A stretch of 64,000 nt of DNA, from contig NZ_JABFHG010000017.1 of the NCBI RefSeq assembly GCF_013112485.1, positions 18,149-82,148 on the forward strand, given 5' to 3'. Every line of letters starts with the position of its first letter. The first letter of the stretch is position 1. The DNA is from Roseicella sp. DB1501. GTDB taxonomy: Bacteria > Pseudomonadota > Alphaproteobacteria > Acetobacterales > Acetobacteraceae. The notes under the pieces are model-generated. The model was not told the DNA's origin, made no database searches, and saw only the letters and a list, made by a program, of their open reading frames with translations. The position numbers and the translations under genes were made by a program. Positions 7,357 to 16,003 of this stretch are shown here, piece after piece.

Positions 7357-9369
7357 TCAGTGACGGTGACCGGCGGGCATGGCGACCGGCGTGGGCTGCG
7401 CGGCTGAGGTCACCGGGGCGCCGTCGCGGGTGACACGGAAGATCCGCATCATGCCGGACTCCATGTGGTAGAGAAGGTGGCAATGGAAGGCCCAGTCGCC
7501 CTCGGCATCCACGATGACATCGACGTCGAGCGAGGTGCCGGGCTTGATGTTGACCACGTGCTTGCGCGGGTTGAAGGCGCCGTTGCCAAGGTCCGGCACC
7601 ATCCACATGCCGTGCAGGTGCATCGGGTGGTTCATCATGGTCTCGTTGGTGAAGCGGATACGGAGCCGCTCGCCGAGCCGGGCGACGATGGGCTGGGCAC
7701 GCCAGAACTCGTTGCCGTTCATCGACCAGATGTAGCGCTCCATGTTCCCGGTCAGGCGCACCTCGATGATGCGGTCGTAGGGCCGCCATTCCGGGTCGGG
7801 GCGCAGCGGGCGCAGGTCGCGGTAGGACAGCACGCGTGCGCCGGGCGGCGACCCGGTGTCCTGCACGACTGGGTCGGCCATCGCCATGCCGCCTTGACCG
7901 GCGTGCGCCTCCGTGCCGCCTGCCGTGGTCGTGGCCGGGGTGCCCGGTCCCTGCGCGCCGAACCGCGCCGGGGCGCCGTGGCCCATGGTTGCGTGGTCCA
8001 TTGCCGGGGCTGCGGCCTGTCCACCGCCCATGCCCGGCATCCCGGCCATGGCGCCATGCCCCATGGCGGCGTGGTCCATGGTGCCCATCGGCATGCCGCC
8101 GTAACCCATGGCCGCGTGGTCCATGGCTGGGGCGGCCGCCTGGGCCTGCGGCTGCCCGGCACCCGTGCTTGCCATCGAGCCGTGGTCCATGCCGCCCATG
8201 GGCGCCACGTGGCCAGGCTGGTCCTGCTCGGGTCGCGGCGTGCCCCGGTCGAGGCCCGTGGGGCCAGGGTTCATCATCATGTCCGCCATGGTCAGGACCG
8301 GCCGCGGACGGTGCGGCGGCAGCGGCTCGACGGGGGCGTCCATGCGGGTCGCCAGCCGGGCCCGGGACCAGCCGGTGCGGTCCATGGTCTCGGCGAGGAT
8401 CTGGTACTGCCGGTCCTCGCGTGGCTCGACGATGACGTCGTAGGTCTCGGCGACCGCGATGCGCAGCTCGTCCACGACGACGGGCCGGATGTTGTTCCCG
8501 TCCGCCTGCACCACGGTCATCCTCAGGCCCGGGATGCGGACGTCGAAGTAGGTCATGGCGCCGGAGTTGATGAAACGCAGGCGCACCCGTTCGCCCGGCC
8601 GGAACAGCAGGGTCGCGGGCGCCTCGGGCCGGAAGCCGTTCACGAGGTAGCGGTAGGTGGCTCCGGTGACGTCGGCGATGTCGGTGGGGTCCATCCGCAT
8701 GTTGCCCCACTCGACGCGGTTGCGGACGATGGCCCGGCGGGCCTCGCCGTCCGGCGCCCGGTTCAGGTCCCGCACGAGGTCGACCAGCGTGCGCCGGTTC
8801 CAGTTGTAGTAGCTCGGGTCGCGCTTGAGGTTCTGGAGCACCCGCAGCGGCCGCTCGTCCGTCCACTCGGACAGCTGGACGACGTGGTCGCGGTCGTAGC
8901 GGAAGGGCTCGGGCTCGCGCCTGTCGATGACGATGGGGGCGTAGAGGCCGCGCTGCTCGTGGTCGAGGTTGTGCGCGTGGTACCAGTAGGTGCCCGACTG
9001 CACGACGGGGAAGCGGTACTCGAAGGTCTCGCCGGGCGCGATGCCCCGCACGAAGCCGGTGCTGAAGCCGGGCGCGCCGTCCATGGAGGCGGGCAGGATG
9101 AGGCCGTGCCAGTGGATGCTGCTGGCTTTGTCCATCCGGTTCGTCACCCGGATAACCGCCTCCTCGCCCTCGCGCAGGCGCAGCAGTGGGCCTGGGAATT
9201 GGCCGTTGACCGTGACGGCCGGGCGATCGGTGCCGTTGATGTTGACCGTGCGCTCCTCGAGCGTCAGGTCGTAGCGCTGCGCCAGCGCGGGCGCGGCCAG
9301 GACCAGCAGCGCCACCGCGGCGAGGGCAAGGCGCCGCAGCGCGGCTCCCAGGTCGAAGCTCTTCGTCAT
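7357..9369 (-). CDS. copA: periplasmic multicopper oxidase CopA (PcoA type)
   Basis: This 670-residue protein has three cupredoxin domains. Copper ligands are visible as IHWHG (86-89), YWYHAH, HPMHLHG and the C-terminal HCHLLYHMESGM (629-640). Between domains 2 and 3 lies a long Met/His-rich insert with repeated MDHAAMG-like units, as in PcoA, which binds many copper ions. The N-terminus has an RR pair before the hydrophobic stretch, but not a full twin-arginine consensus. The ATG at 9369 follows GGAGG. It oxidises Cu(I) to Cu(II) in the periplasm and is followed directly by copB. Confidence 0.9.
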   Translation of the reverse strand: MTKSFDLGAALRRLALAAVALLVLAAPALAQRYDLTLEERTVNINGTDRPAVTVNGQFPGPLLRLREGEEAVIRVTNRMDKASSIHWHGLILPASMDGAPGFSTGFVRGIAPGETFEYRFPVVQSGTYWYHAHNLDHEQRGLYAPIVIDRREPEPFRYDRDHVVQLSEWTDERPLRVLQNLKRDPSYYNWNRRTLVDLVRDLNRAPDGEARRAIVRNRVEWGNMRMDPTDIADVTGATYRYLVNGFRPEAPATLLFRPGERVRLRFINSGAMTYFDVRIPGLRMTVVQADGNNIRPVVVDELRIAVAETYDVIVEPREDRQYQILAETMDRTGWSRARLATRMDAPVEPLPPHRPRPVLTMADMMMNPGPTGLDRGTPRPEQDQPGHVAPMGGMDHGSMASTGAGQPQAQAAAPAMDHAAMGYGGMPMGTMDHAAMGHGAMAGMPGMGGGQAAAPAMDHATMGHGAPARFGAQGPGTPATTTAGGTEAHAGQGGMAMADPVVQDTGSPPGARVLSYRDLRPLRPDPEWRPYDRIIEVRLTGNMERYIWSMNGNEFWRAQPIVARLGERLRIRFTNETMMNHPMHLHGMWMVPDLGNGAFNPRKHVVNIKPGTSLDVDVIVDAEGDWAFHCHLLYHMESGMMRIFRVTRDGAPVTSAAQPTPVAMPAGHRH

Positions 9370-9476
9370 CCCGGCACCTCCGTCCCTCGGTGGCGGCATC
9401 GCCGTCCCGAGGGCTCCACTTCGATGCCGGACGCTGCCGTCCACGCCCGCCGTCCGCAACGCGAAAAGGGCGCCTG

Positions 9477-9490
9477 GACATACTTCGTCA
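9477..9490. promoter_or_regulatory. repeat motif GACATACTTCGTCA upstream of copA
   Basis: This box lies 108 bp upstream of the copA start and has a near copy (GACACACTACGTCA) at 9542-9555, 65 bp further up in the same orientation. The copies differ at two positions and both continue with TG. A third relative lies upstream of the Met-rich lipoprotein gene at 15132-15145 in inverse orientation. The spacing and placement suggest binding sites for one regulator, perhaps a response regulator. The rest of 9370-9666 shows no gene. Confidence 0.4.
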
Positions 9491-9541
9491 TGCAGGCCCG
9501 CAGCTCCGGCCGTGACGGCAACGGTCCGGGCCCGACACGCT

Positions 9542-9555
9542 GACACACTACGTCA
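9542..9555. promoter_or_regulatory. second copy of the copA-upstream motif
   Basis: GACACACTACGTCA repeats the box at 9477-9490 with two substitutions and the same orientation. It sits in the divergent region between copA (minus) and the RTX-like gene (plus), so it could serve either. Confidence 0.35.
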
Positions 9556-9666
9556 TGGATGCGGGGCCAACCCATGCCGAGTGCGCCGTGTTCTCCGGGT
9601 GCCGCGCGCCCGGGTCTGCATCGCCGTCCCATCGCGCGGCCACAGCATGGGATGGAGGATCGCGCC

Positions 9667-11124
9667 GTGGCGAGAGAACTGTTGGACTTGGTGCAGGGGC
9701 TGCTCGGGAACGGGAGCGGGACCGAAACCGCGCCCCCCGAGCGAACGGAGCGGGAGCAGGTCTCCCTGACCATCCCCGGCATGCCCGAGCACCAGCTCGC
9801 GGTGGGCGGAGCCGGGGCGGACAGCTTCGGCGGCACCGAGGCGGCCGACCACTATTGGGGGCTCGGTGGCGCGGACAAGCTCGGCGGCGGCCCCGAGGGT
9901 GACGTCCTGACGGGCGGCGAGGGGCCGGACCTGCTCTCGGGCGGCCCGGGCATGGATCACCTGCATGGCGGCGGGGGCAACGACACCCTCTACGGCGCCG
10001 GGGACGCGGATGCCCTGATGGGCGGCTCCGGCAACGACTACCTGGACGAGGGCCCCGGCCACAGCAGCATGGACGGCGAGGCGGGCAACGACACCCTCGT
10101 GGGCGGCACGGGGCCGGACGCCTTCATCGTGCGCCAAGGCTCGGGCGACGACGTCGTCCGCGACTTCACCGCCGGACCCGGCGTCGGCGACCACATCGCC
10201 CTCGAGGACATCCGCTGGGAAGACCTGACCGTCAACGACACCGCCGCCGGGGTGAAGATCAGCTGGGACGGCGGATCCGTGCTGCTCGAGGGTGTGCAGA
10301 AGTCCGAGCTCTCGCAGGACGACTTCATGTTCTACAACGAGCCGGACCTGCCGCCGGGCGCCCGCGCCCCGGACGGGCCCGTCGAGGAAGCTCCGAGCCC
10401 GAGCGTGTCCGGGCCGGAAATCGCTGGCTCCCTTCCGGCGGCCGACAAGAGCCTGGTTCCCGGTTCCGGTGACCCCGCCCACACCATCGCCTTCGACATG
10501 TACGCGGCCATCATCGGGACCGAGAAGGGCGACCGGCTGGTCGGCAGCGGCGACTGGGACCAGATCTTCGGTCGCGCTGGCGCCGACGTCCTGCTCGGCA
10601 AGGGCGGGGACGACGTCCTCGACGGCGGCCCGGGCCGGGACCTGCTCCTGGGCGGGGACGGTCCGGACCAGCTCGAGGGCGGCGCTGGCAGGGACACCCT
10701 GATCGGTGGCGCCGCGAACGACGAGCTGGTGGGTGGCGACGGCTCGGACTGGCTCGCCGAAGGCCCTGGCCACGGCATGCTCAATGGCGGCAAGGGTGAC
10801 GACGTCTACTTGGGCGGCGCGGGCTCGGACGCCTTCATGGTCTCGCGGGACAGCGGCGACGACGTGGTGCTCGACTTCCGGGCGACCGGGCTGGCCCAGG
10901 GCCTGTTCGACCACATCGCCTTCATGGACATCGACGCCAAGGACGTGAAGGTCGAGGACACCGATCTCGGCGCCAAGGTCTCGTGGGAGGTCGGCGGGGA
11001 GGACGGCTCCATCCTGCTCCTCGGGGTAGCCAAGGACGAGTTGCGGCAGAGCGACTTCATGTTCAACACGCCCCAGTTCGTCGAGGGCATCAGCGACGTC
11101 GGGTCCTGGTACATTTTCGGGTAG
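9667..11124 (+). CDS. RTX-like calcium-binding repeat protein, internally duplicated
   Basis: From the GTG at 9667 (GGAGG upstream) this gives 485 residues with many GGxGxDxLxGG-type nonapeptide repeats. There are two large homologous halves, about residues 40-220 and 275-480. Each ends in a DAF-V-SGDDVV-DF block, a DHIA...D segment and an S-DDFMF closing motif. Such repeats fold as calcium-binding beta-rolls in proteins exported by type I secretion. No signal peptide and no ABC/HlyD export genes are in the window. An ATG at 9652 is an alternative start. Its role in a copper island is unknown. Confidence 0.75.
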   Translation: MARELLDLVQGLLGNGSGTETAPPERTEREQVSLTIPGMPEHQLAVGGAGADSFGGTEAADHYWGLGGADKLGGGPEGDVLTGGEGPDLLSGGPGMDHLHGGGGNDTLYGAGDADALMGGSGNDYLDEGPGHSSMDGEAGNDTLVGGTGPDAFIVRQGSGDDVVRDFTAGPGVGDHIALEDIRWEDLTVNDTAAGVKISWDGGSVLLEGVQKSELSQDDFMFYNEPDLPPGARAPDGPVEEAPSPSVSGPEIAGSLPAADKSLVPGSGDPAHTIAFDMYAAIIGTEKGDRLVGSGDWDQIFGRAGADVLLGKGGDDVLDGGPGRDLLLGGDGPDQLEGGAGRDTLIGGAANDELVGGDGSDWLAEGPGHGMLNGGKGDDVYLGGAGSDAFMVSRDSGDDVVLDFRATGLAQGLFDHIAFMDIDAKDVKVEDTDLGAKVSWEVGGEDGSILLLGVAKDELRQSDFMFNTPQFVEGISDVGSWYIFG

Positions 11125-11138
11125 CCGCGGGAGGCGTC

Positions 11139-11157
11139 GGTCCGGCGTGGCCGGACC
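11139..11157. terminator. hairpin after the RTX-like gene
   Basis: GGTCCGGC and GCCGGACC form a perfect 8-bp stem around GTG, 15 bp after the stop. One more C-G pair extends it. No U-tract is present, so it may be a weak or Rho-assisted terminator. Confidence 0.45.
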
Positions 11158-11324
11158 GGCGCCGATCGTCCCGGCGGCCTCCGGGTAGGGGCGCGTGGTG
11201 GGCCGCGTCTCCGTTGGTTTTTGACAGCGCGGCCGTTTCCGATCCGGCGCGGAGGCGCTGTACCGTTGTCGCGTCCCATGATCGGCTTCCACGCGGCGCG
11301 GGATGTTTCAACGGGAGCGCCACA

Positions 11325-11789
11325 ATGGATTCCGCTGCGCCCAGTCACCTTCCGTTTTGGTTGCCTGGTCCCGATGGGTCCGACCCAATCCTGGTGGGCA
11401 CGGGCATCGCCCTCGCCGTCGGGGTGCTGGCCTTCGGCCTCCTCATGCTGCGTATCCACATGCTGCCCGACCACATCGCCCATGGCGGCCGCAAGGTGCA
11501 GCTCGAGGTCGTGGCCGTGCTCGGGTTGCTTTCCATGTTCTCCGGCATTCACGGGTTCTGGGTGGCCGCCCTCATACTGGCGCTCATCGACATTCCAGAC
11601 TTCACCGGACCTTTGCGGCGCATCGCGGGATCGACGGAGAGGATAGCCGGGCTGGGGCCGGGCGAGGGCGACACGAGCGCCGACCAGCCGCCCACGCACG
11701 ACGAGGCGGACAGGCGTCGCCGCGCACCGGAGACGGCGCTTGGGGGAGTGCCAACGCGCCACCCAGCCGATGAGCGCCTCGACGCCTGA
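11325..11789 (+). CDS. small conserved membrane protein
   Basis: This 154-residue protein starts at an ATG preceded by GGGAG. It has two hydrophobic segments (IALAVGVLAFGLLMLRIHML and VAVLGLLSMFSGIHGFWVAA), then LILALIDIPDF and a charged tail. The His/Met-containing loop between the segments (HMLPDHIAHG) is notable in a copper island but proves nothing. I do not recognise a family. A terminator-like hairpin follows about 100 bp downstream. Confidence 0.6.
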   Translation: MDSAAPSHLPFWLPGPDGSDPILVGTGIALAVGVLAFGLLMLRIHMLPDHIAHGGRKVQLEVVAVLGLLSMFSGIHGFWVAALILALIDIPDFTGPLRRIAGSTERIAGLGPGEGDTSADQPPTHDEADRRRRAPETALGGVPTRHPADERLDA

Positions 11790-11856
11790 GAGCGAAAAAG
11801 CGAAACCTCCTGCAGGTTAGACGAACCAACGGTTTAGACCTGAAGGCGGTCGGCTT

Positions 11857-11964
11857 TAATACCAACCCCGGATGATATTGACCCATCCCGACCGGGCGGA
11901 AGCCCGCCCTTTTCTGAGCCTTGGCCTAGCTGGAGAAGGTCAGCCTCTTCCCGGATTGGTATAA
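11857..11964. repeat. short inverted-repeat-bounded segment
   Basis: TAATACCAACCCCGG (11857-11871) and the complement of CCGGATTGGTATAA (11951-11964) form imperfect inverted ends around a roughly 80-bp core containing a hairpin. The arrangement resembles a miniature insertion or solo inverted repeats. No target duplication is obvious. The surrounding 11790-12147 has no gene apart from regulatory signals. Confidence 0.3.
11894..11913 (+). terminator. Rho-independent-type terminator
   Basis: GGGCGG, loop AAGC, CCGCCC followed by TTTT gives a short GC-rich stem with a U-tract. It would end transcription from the small membrane protein gene. Confidence 0.55.
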
Positions 11965-12061
11965 GAAGCGCTCCAAGTCCTGCGTCCCCACCTCGACGGA
12001 CGGCCCCGGCGGCGCGCCATTGCGACAAAACATGTCTGCCGCCGTCCGGCTGGTTCCCGGG

Positions 12062-12092
12062 TTGACCCTCCCACGATGGGAAGCACCACGTT
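12062..12092 (+). promoter_or_regulatory. MerR-type (CueR-like) promoter of the copper ATPase
   Basis: TTGACC is followed by the dyad CTCCCACGATGGGAAG inside a 19-20 bp spacer, and a weak -10 region (CACGTT) sits at 12087-12092. Over-long spacers with a central dyad are the hallmark of promoters untwisted by MerR-family activators such as CueR. The same 31-bp element with 5 mismatches lies at 15154-15184. No intact cueR gene is in the window. Confidence 0.55.
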
Positions 12093-12147
12093 GCATCCGT
12101 CAGACCAGAACCGGCCCGCCGAGGCGGACCATCGCGGAGACGGCAGC

Positions 12148-14589
12148 ATGAGCGGTCAGCAGCGCGGACACGGGCACCACGGGGGGCACGGGCACCAGTA
12201 CGGCCCGGGATGTAGCCATGACCACGGCGGTGGGCATCACGACCATGGCCACGCCCACCATGGCCACGGGGACGCGGCGGTGGCCGACGCCGCCCTAGTC
12301 ACCGACCCGGTCTGCGGCATGAAGGTGGACCCGGCGACCTCGAAGCATCGGCTGGAGCACGGCGGGACCACGTTCCACTTCTGCTCGGCTGGGTGCCGGA
12401 CAAAGTTCGAGGCGGACCCGAATAAGTATCTGAAGCCCGAGAAGGCGGCCGCACCGACAGCCGCCCAGAAGGCCGCCATCTACACCTGCCCGATGCACCC
12501 GGAGATCCGGCAGCAGGGACCAGGCAACTGCCCGATCTGCGGCATGGCGCTGGAGCCGCTGGAGGTGACCGCCGAGGCCGCACCGAACCACGAGCTCATC
12601 GACATGACGCGCCGGTTCTGGATTGGGCTGGCGCTGACCTTGCCTGTCGTCATCCTGGAGATGGGCGGCCACGTCCCCGGCCTCGGCCTGCACCACCTGG
12701 TGCCTCCCAGGATCTCGGTCTGGATCCAGTTCCTGCTCGGGACGCCGGTGGTGCTCTGGGCAGGTTGGCCGTTCTTCGTCCGCGGCTGGCAGTCGGTAGT
12801 GAACCGCAGCCTGAACATGTTCAGCCTGATCGCGCTCGGGACCGGCGCCGCCTACCTCTACAGTGTTGTCGCCACCTTCTTGCCCGGCATCTTCCCCGAA
12901 GGCTTCCGGAGCGCGGACGGCACGGTTGCCGTCTACTTTGAGGCGGCCGCAGTCATCACCGTGCTCGTCCTGCTCGGCCAGGTGCTGGAGCTCCGGGCAC
13001 GCGAGGCGACCGGCGGCGCCATCCGAGCCCTGCTGAACATGGCGCCCAAGACGGCGCGCCGGATCCGGCCTGACGGCTCCGATGAGGAGATCCCGCTGGC
13101 GGACGTGCAGGTCGGCGACCGGCTGCGGGTGCGGCCGGGCGACAGCGTGCCGGTGGACGGCGAGGTGCTGGAGGGCGGCGGCGCAGTGGACGAGTCCATG
13201 GTGACCGGCGAATCCTTGCCCGTGGAGAAGGCGCCCGGCGCCAAGGTCATCGGCGGCACGGTCAACGGCACCGGCTCGCTGGTCATGCGGGCGGACAAGG
13301 TCGGCTCGGACACCATGCTGTCCCGCATCGTCGCGATGGTCGCCGAGGCCCAACGCAGCCGGGCACCCATCCAGCGCATGGCCGACACTGTGGCGGGCTG
13401 GTTCGTCCCGGCCGTCATCGCTGTAGCCGTCCTGGCCTTCGTCGCCTGGGCCGTCTGGGGACCAAGCCCGGCGCTGTCCTACGCCCTGATCGCCGCCGTC
13501 TCCGTGCTCATCATCGCCTGCCCCTGCGCACTGGGCTTGGCCACGCCCATGAGCATCATGGTCGGCGTCGGCAAGGGCGCCGGTGCCGGGGTGCTGATCA
13601 AGTCCGCCGAGGCGCTCGAGCACATGGAGAAGATCGACACCCTGGTCGTGGACAAGACCGGCACCCTCACTGAGGGCAAGCCCAAGGTCGTGGCCGTGGT
13701 CCCGGCGCCGGGCCTGACCGAGGCCGAGGTCTTGCCGTTGGCGGCCAGCCTGGAGCGGTCGAGCGAGCACCCGCTCGCCGCCGCCATCGTCGCCGCGGCC
13801 AGGGAGCGCGGGGTGGCCTTCGGGGAACCGGCCGACTTCGCCTCGGTCACCGGCAAGGGTGTGACCGGGACCGTGGATGGGCGCCGGATCGCGCTGGGCA
13901 ACGCGCGGCTGATGCAGGAACTCGGGGTGGACCTGGGCGAGCTGGCGGCCAAAGCCGACGAGCTACGGCGCGAGGGCGGCACGGCTCTGTTCCTGGCCGT
14001 GGACGGCGGGCCGGGTGGCGTCATTGCGGTGGCCGACCCCGTCAAGGCGACGACGCCCGCCGCGCTGGCGAGCCTCCGCGCCGAGGGCATCCACATCGTC
14101 ATGCTGACCGGCGACAACAGGACGACGGCGGAGGCGGTCGCGCGGAAGCTCGGCATCGACGAGTTCCAGGGAGACGTCTTGCCCGAGGACAAGCACCGCA
14201 TCGTCCGGGAGCTTCGGGCGAAGGGGAGGGTGGTCGCCATGGCGGGCGACGGCGTCAATGACGCTCCCGCCTTGGCCGAGGCCGATGTCGGCGTCGCCAT
14301 GGGGACCGGGACGGACGTCGCCATGCAGAGCGCGGGCGTGACGCTGGTGAAGGGCGATCTCGCGGGCATCGCCCGCGCCCGGACCCTGTCGCGCGCGGTC
14401 ATGCGGAACATCCGGCAGAACCTGTTCTTCGCGTTCGTTTACAACGCGGCCGGAATCCCGCTGGCCGCGGGCGTGCTCTACCCATTCACCGGCCTCCTGC
14501 TCAGCCCCATCGTCGCCGCCCTGGCCATGGCGCTGAGTTCGGTGTCCGTCATTGGCAACTCGCTGCGGCTGCGGGCGGTGCGGCTGTAG
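12148..14589 (+). CDS. copper-translocating P1B-type ATPase with YHS and HMBD domains
   Basis: This 813-residue ATPase starts at an ATG preceded by GGAG. The N-terminus is a His/Gly-rich stretch (6-41), then a YHS domain (about 50-95, [10 protein letters not shown] and FCSAGCR) and a heavy-metal-binding domain (111-138, YTCPMHPEI and [10 protein letters not shown]). The core has TGES, the membrane metal site CPC at 458-460, DKTGT at about 502, an HP motif and [10 protein letters not shown]. This matches CopA/CopB-type copper exporters lacking the usual CxxC HMA domain. It exports copper from the cytosol. The MerR-type promoter upstream fits copper induction. Confidence 0.9.
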   Translation: MSGQQRGHGHHGGHGHQYGPGCSHDHGGGHHDHGHAHHGHGDAAVADAALVTDPVCGMKVDPATSKHRLEHGGTTFHFCSAGCRTKFEADPNKYLKPEKAAAPTAAQKAAIYTCPMHPEIRQQGPGNCPICGMALEPLEVTAEAAPNHELIDMTRRFWIGLALTLPVVILEMGGHVPGLGLHHLVPPRISVWIQFLLGTPVVLWAGWPFFVRGWQSVVNRSLNMFSLIALGTGAAYLYSVVATFLPGIFPEGFRSADGTVAVYFEAAAVITVLVLLGQVLELRAREATGGAIRALLNMAPKTARRIRPDGSDEEIPLADVQVGDRLRVRPGDSVPVDGEVLEGGGAVDESMVTGESLPVEKAPGAKVIGGTVNGTGSLVMRADKVGSDTMLSRIVAMVAEAQRSRAPIQRMADTVAGWFVPAVIAVAVLAFVAWAVWGPSPALSYALIAAVSVLIIACPCALGLATPMSIMVGVGKGAGAGVLIKSAEALEHMEKIDTLVVDKTGTLTEGKPKVVAVVPAPGLTEAEVLPLAASLERSSEHPLAAAIVAAARERGVAFGEPADFASVTGKGVTGTVDGRRIALGNARLMQELGVDLGELAAKADELRREGGTALFLAVDGGPGGVIAVADPVKATTPAALASLRAEGIHIVMLTGDNRTTAEAVARKLGIDEFQGDVLPEDKHRIVRELRAKGRVVAMAGDGVNDAPALAEADVGVAMGTGTDVAMQSAGVTLVKGDLAGIARARTLSRAVMRNIRQNLFFAFVYNAAGIPLAAGVLYPFTGLLLSPIVAALAMALSSVSVIGNSLRLRAVRL

Positions 14590-14598
14590 CATGGTCTC

Positions 14599-14623
14599 GG
14601 GGAGCGGACCCGGTCCGCTCCCC
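14599..14623. terminator. bidirectional hairpin between convergent genes
   Basis: GGGGAGCGGAC (14599-14609) pairs perfectly with GTCCGCTCCCC (14613-14623) around CCG. It lies between the ATPase stop and the end of the convergent Met-rich lipoprotein gene, so it can serve both. No U-tract is seen. Confidence 0.55.
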
Positions 14624-14631
14624 GCAGTCCG

Positions 14632-14988
14632 TCAGTGCCTGTGTTGGGTCGCGCCGCCGGACGCGGCGCCCGCCGTGCCCTGCTGCATCTGGTCGCAGTG
14701 CGCCATCATCGCCTGCATGTCGGGGCTCATGCTCGCGCCCTGGCGCATCTGCTGACGCATCTGGGCGCAGTGGGCCATCATCTGCTGCATGTTCATCCCG
14801 CGCATGTCGTGACCCTGCATGCCGGACATCCCGGACATGCTGTGGCCCGCCATGCCCTGCGAGCCCATGCCTGACATGCCGCCGGTCTGCTGGGCAGGCG
14901 GCGGGCTCTGCTGCTGTGCGCAGGCCGCGAGCGACAGGCCCACCACCAGCGCGAGGCCGGTGTGGCGGAGCGTCTTGGTATCGATCAT
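14632..14988 (-). CDS. Met-rich periplasmic lipoprotein
   Basis: This 118-residue protein has a lipobox (SLAAC) at about residue 22, then a Met/Gln-rich body with GMSGMGSQGM, MRGMNMQQMMAHC and a second MMAHCDQMQQ unit, and a His end (QHRH). The two MMAHC..M units look like an internal repeat. Dense Met with Cys and His is typical of periplasmic Cu(I)-binding proteins. It converges with the copper ATPase. The upstream region carries an inverse copy of the copA-upstream motif. Confidence 0.7.
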   Translation of the reverse strand: MIDTKTLRHTGLALVVGLSLAACAQQQSPPPAQQTGGMSGMGSQGMAGHSMSGMSGMQGHDMRGMNMQQMMAHCAQMRQQMRQGASMSPDMQAMMAHCDQMQQGTAGAASGGATQHRH

Positions 14989-15131
14989 CCCGGCGTGTCT
15001 CCTTGGTTGCCGTGTCCGCGGTCGTCGGCTGGCCGTGGCGCGAGCAGGCGCCGACGGCCCGCCTCGTTGCGGGGAACGTCACCGTATCCAGAAAGATGCT
15101 GCTCGCCTCCATCCAGCCCCCCCAAGCTGTG

Positions 15132-15145
15132 TGACAAAGTATGAA
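15132..15145. promoter_or_regulatory. third copy of the copA-upstream motif
   Basis: TGACAAAGTATGAA is the complement of TTCATACTTTGTCA and matches the copA-upstream box at 11 of 14 positions (core CATACTTNGTCA). It lies between the Met-rich lipoprotein gene (minus) and the 60-residue protein gene (plus), next to the MerR-type element. Confidence 0.35.
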
Positions 15146-15153
15146 AGCGCCCC

Positions 15154-15184
15154 TTGACCCTCCCACGGCGGCAAGCCCCACCTT
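15154..15184 (+). promoter_or_regulatory. second MerR-type (CueR-like) promoter
   Basis: TTGACCCTCCCACG followed by GCGGCAAGCCCCACCTT matches the element in front of the copper ATPase (12062-12092) at 26 of 31 positions with the same register. It lies 37 bp upstream of a 60-residue protein gene. This places that small gene in the same regulon (inference). Confidence 0.5.
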
Positions 15185-15220
15185 CGCGGATGCCCACCGT
15201 CGGCCAGGAAGGAGGTATGC

Positions 15221-15403
15221 ATGCCGGATCGACCAGATCTCGAGGACCAAATCCTGACGGCGCTCGAGCAGGCCCTGGCCGAGGACCGGTTGGAGGTGGC
15301 CGAGCACCTGCTGCGTGGCCTGGAGGCGCTCTGTGGGGACGCGCCACCCGGTTCGGTGCTGGCTACCGCCTACCTCCTTGTGGCTCGGGATCTGGTGCCG
15401 TAG
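15221..15403 (+). CDS. small acidic helical protein, copper-regulon candidate
   Basis: This 60-residue protein has an excellent ribosome site (GGAAGGAGGT, 5 bp before ATG). It is predicted mainly helical (LEDQILTALEQALAEDRLEVAEHLLRGLEALCGD) with one Cys, no signal peptide and no membrane segment. I do not recognise a family. The MerR-type promoter shared with the copper ATPase suggests a role in copper response. Confidence 0.65.
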   Translation: MPDRPDLEDQILTALEQALAEDRLEVAEHLLRGLEALCGDAPPGSVLATAYLLVARDLVP

Positions 15404-15409
15404 CGGCCA

Positions 15410-16003
15410 TCACTCGGCTGCCCTCGGAAGCGGCTCCGCGGGCGGCGCGGTCAGCCCCGCCGCCCACGCGACGCCGAAGGCTAGCATCAGGGCGAGCGGC
15501 GCCGCCGGAACACGCGGCAACCACATCAGGCCGAGCAGGAAGGAGAGCGCCACGGCGCCGAGCCAAGGCGTCTCGGCCGCGAGTTTGACGCCGAGCCATG
15601 CCATGGACAGGCCGAGGCCGAGCTGCAGCCCGGCCGCCACCGACTTCGGCACTGCCCGGGCGACGTGCCCGATCGCGCCCGTCGCCCCAAGCGCGAGCAG
15701 GACCACGCCGGTGACCAGGCCAGTAGCCACGAGTTCCCCGGCGCCGAGGCCGCCGGTCAGCAGGGCGGCCGAGACCGCCTTCATCGGCTGCACGGCGAGC
15801 GGCACGCCGAAGGCCAGCCCCGCCGCAACGAGGAACGCGCCGAACCCGAACAGCACGCCTGCGGGCGCGAGGCCAGCCACCGTCATGGCCCCGACGACCA
15901 GGGGCACGAAGGTGCCAAGGTCGCCGCAGGCGCCACCCAACTCGCCGGACCAGGAAGCGGTACCCGTTTTCGTCTTCGGCTCCTTCCCGTCCGCTGGGCC
16001 CAT
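15410..16003 (-). CDS. MOT1-like sulfate/molybdate transporter, half-length
   Basis: This 197-residue membrane protein starts with the block ELGGACGDLGTFVPLVVGAM, followed by VPLAVQPMKAVSAALL. These are the signatures of the N-terminal half of the MOT1 (MFS_MOT1) family. Full MOT1 proteins are about twice as long and have a second similar half with a QLPLT-like motif, which is missing here. It may be truncated or a naturally half-sized form. The start overlaps the stop of the Spy-like gene (TGATG). Molybdate uptake would matter for arsenite oxidase, but linkage over 12 kb is weak. Confidence 0.65.
   Translation of the reverse strand: MGPADGKEPKTKTGTASWSGELGGACGDLGTFVPLVVGAMTVAGLAPAGVLFGFGAFLVAAGLAFGVPLAVQPMKAVSAALLTGGLGAGELVATGLVTGVVLLALGATGAIGHVARAVPKSVAAGLQLGLGLSMAWLGVKLAAETPWLGAVALSFLLGLMWLPRVPAAPLALMLAFGVAWAAGLTAPPAEPLPRAAE

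Noticed and set aside
5054..7363. 769-codon plus-strand open frame across the copAB end and the acyltransferase gene.
   Set aside because: It is antisense to genes with clear family motifs and has an implausible Arg/Gly/His composition. It is a GC-bias shadow.
7970..8210. Tandem-looking repeats in DNA within copA.
   Set aside because: They encode the Met/His-rich MDHAAMG-like units of CopA and are not a separate repeat array or CRISPR.
6500..9481. 993-codon minus-strand frame that would fuse a copA-shifted frame with copB.
   Set aside because: Only its 3' part (copB) is real. The rest is the wrong frame of copA, which has its own full reading frame.
9780..11050. Dense GC repeats resembling a repeat array.
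   Set aside because: They are in frame and encode RTX nonapeptides.
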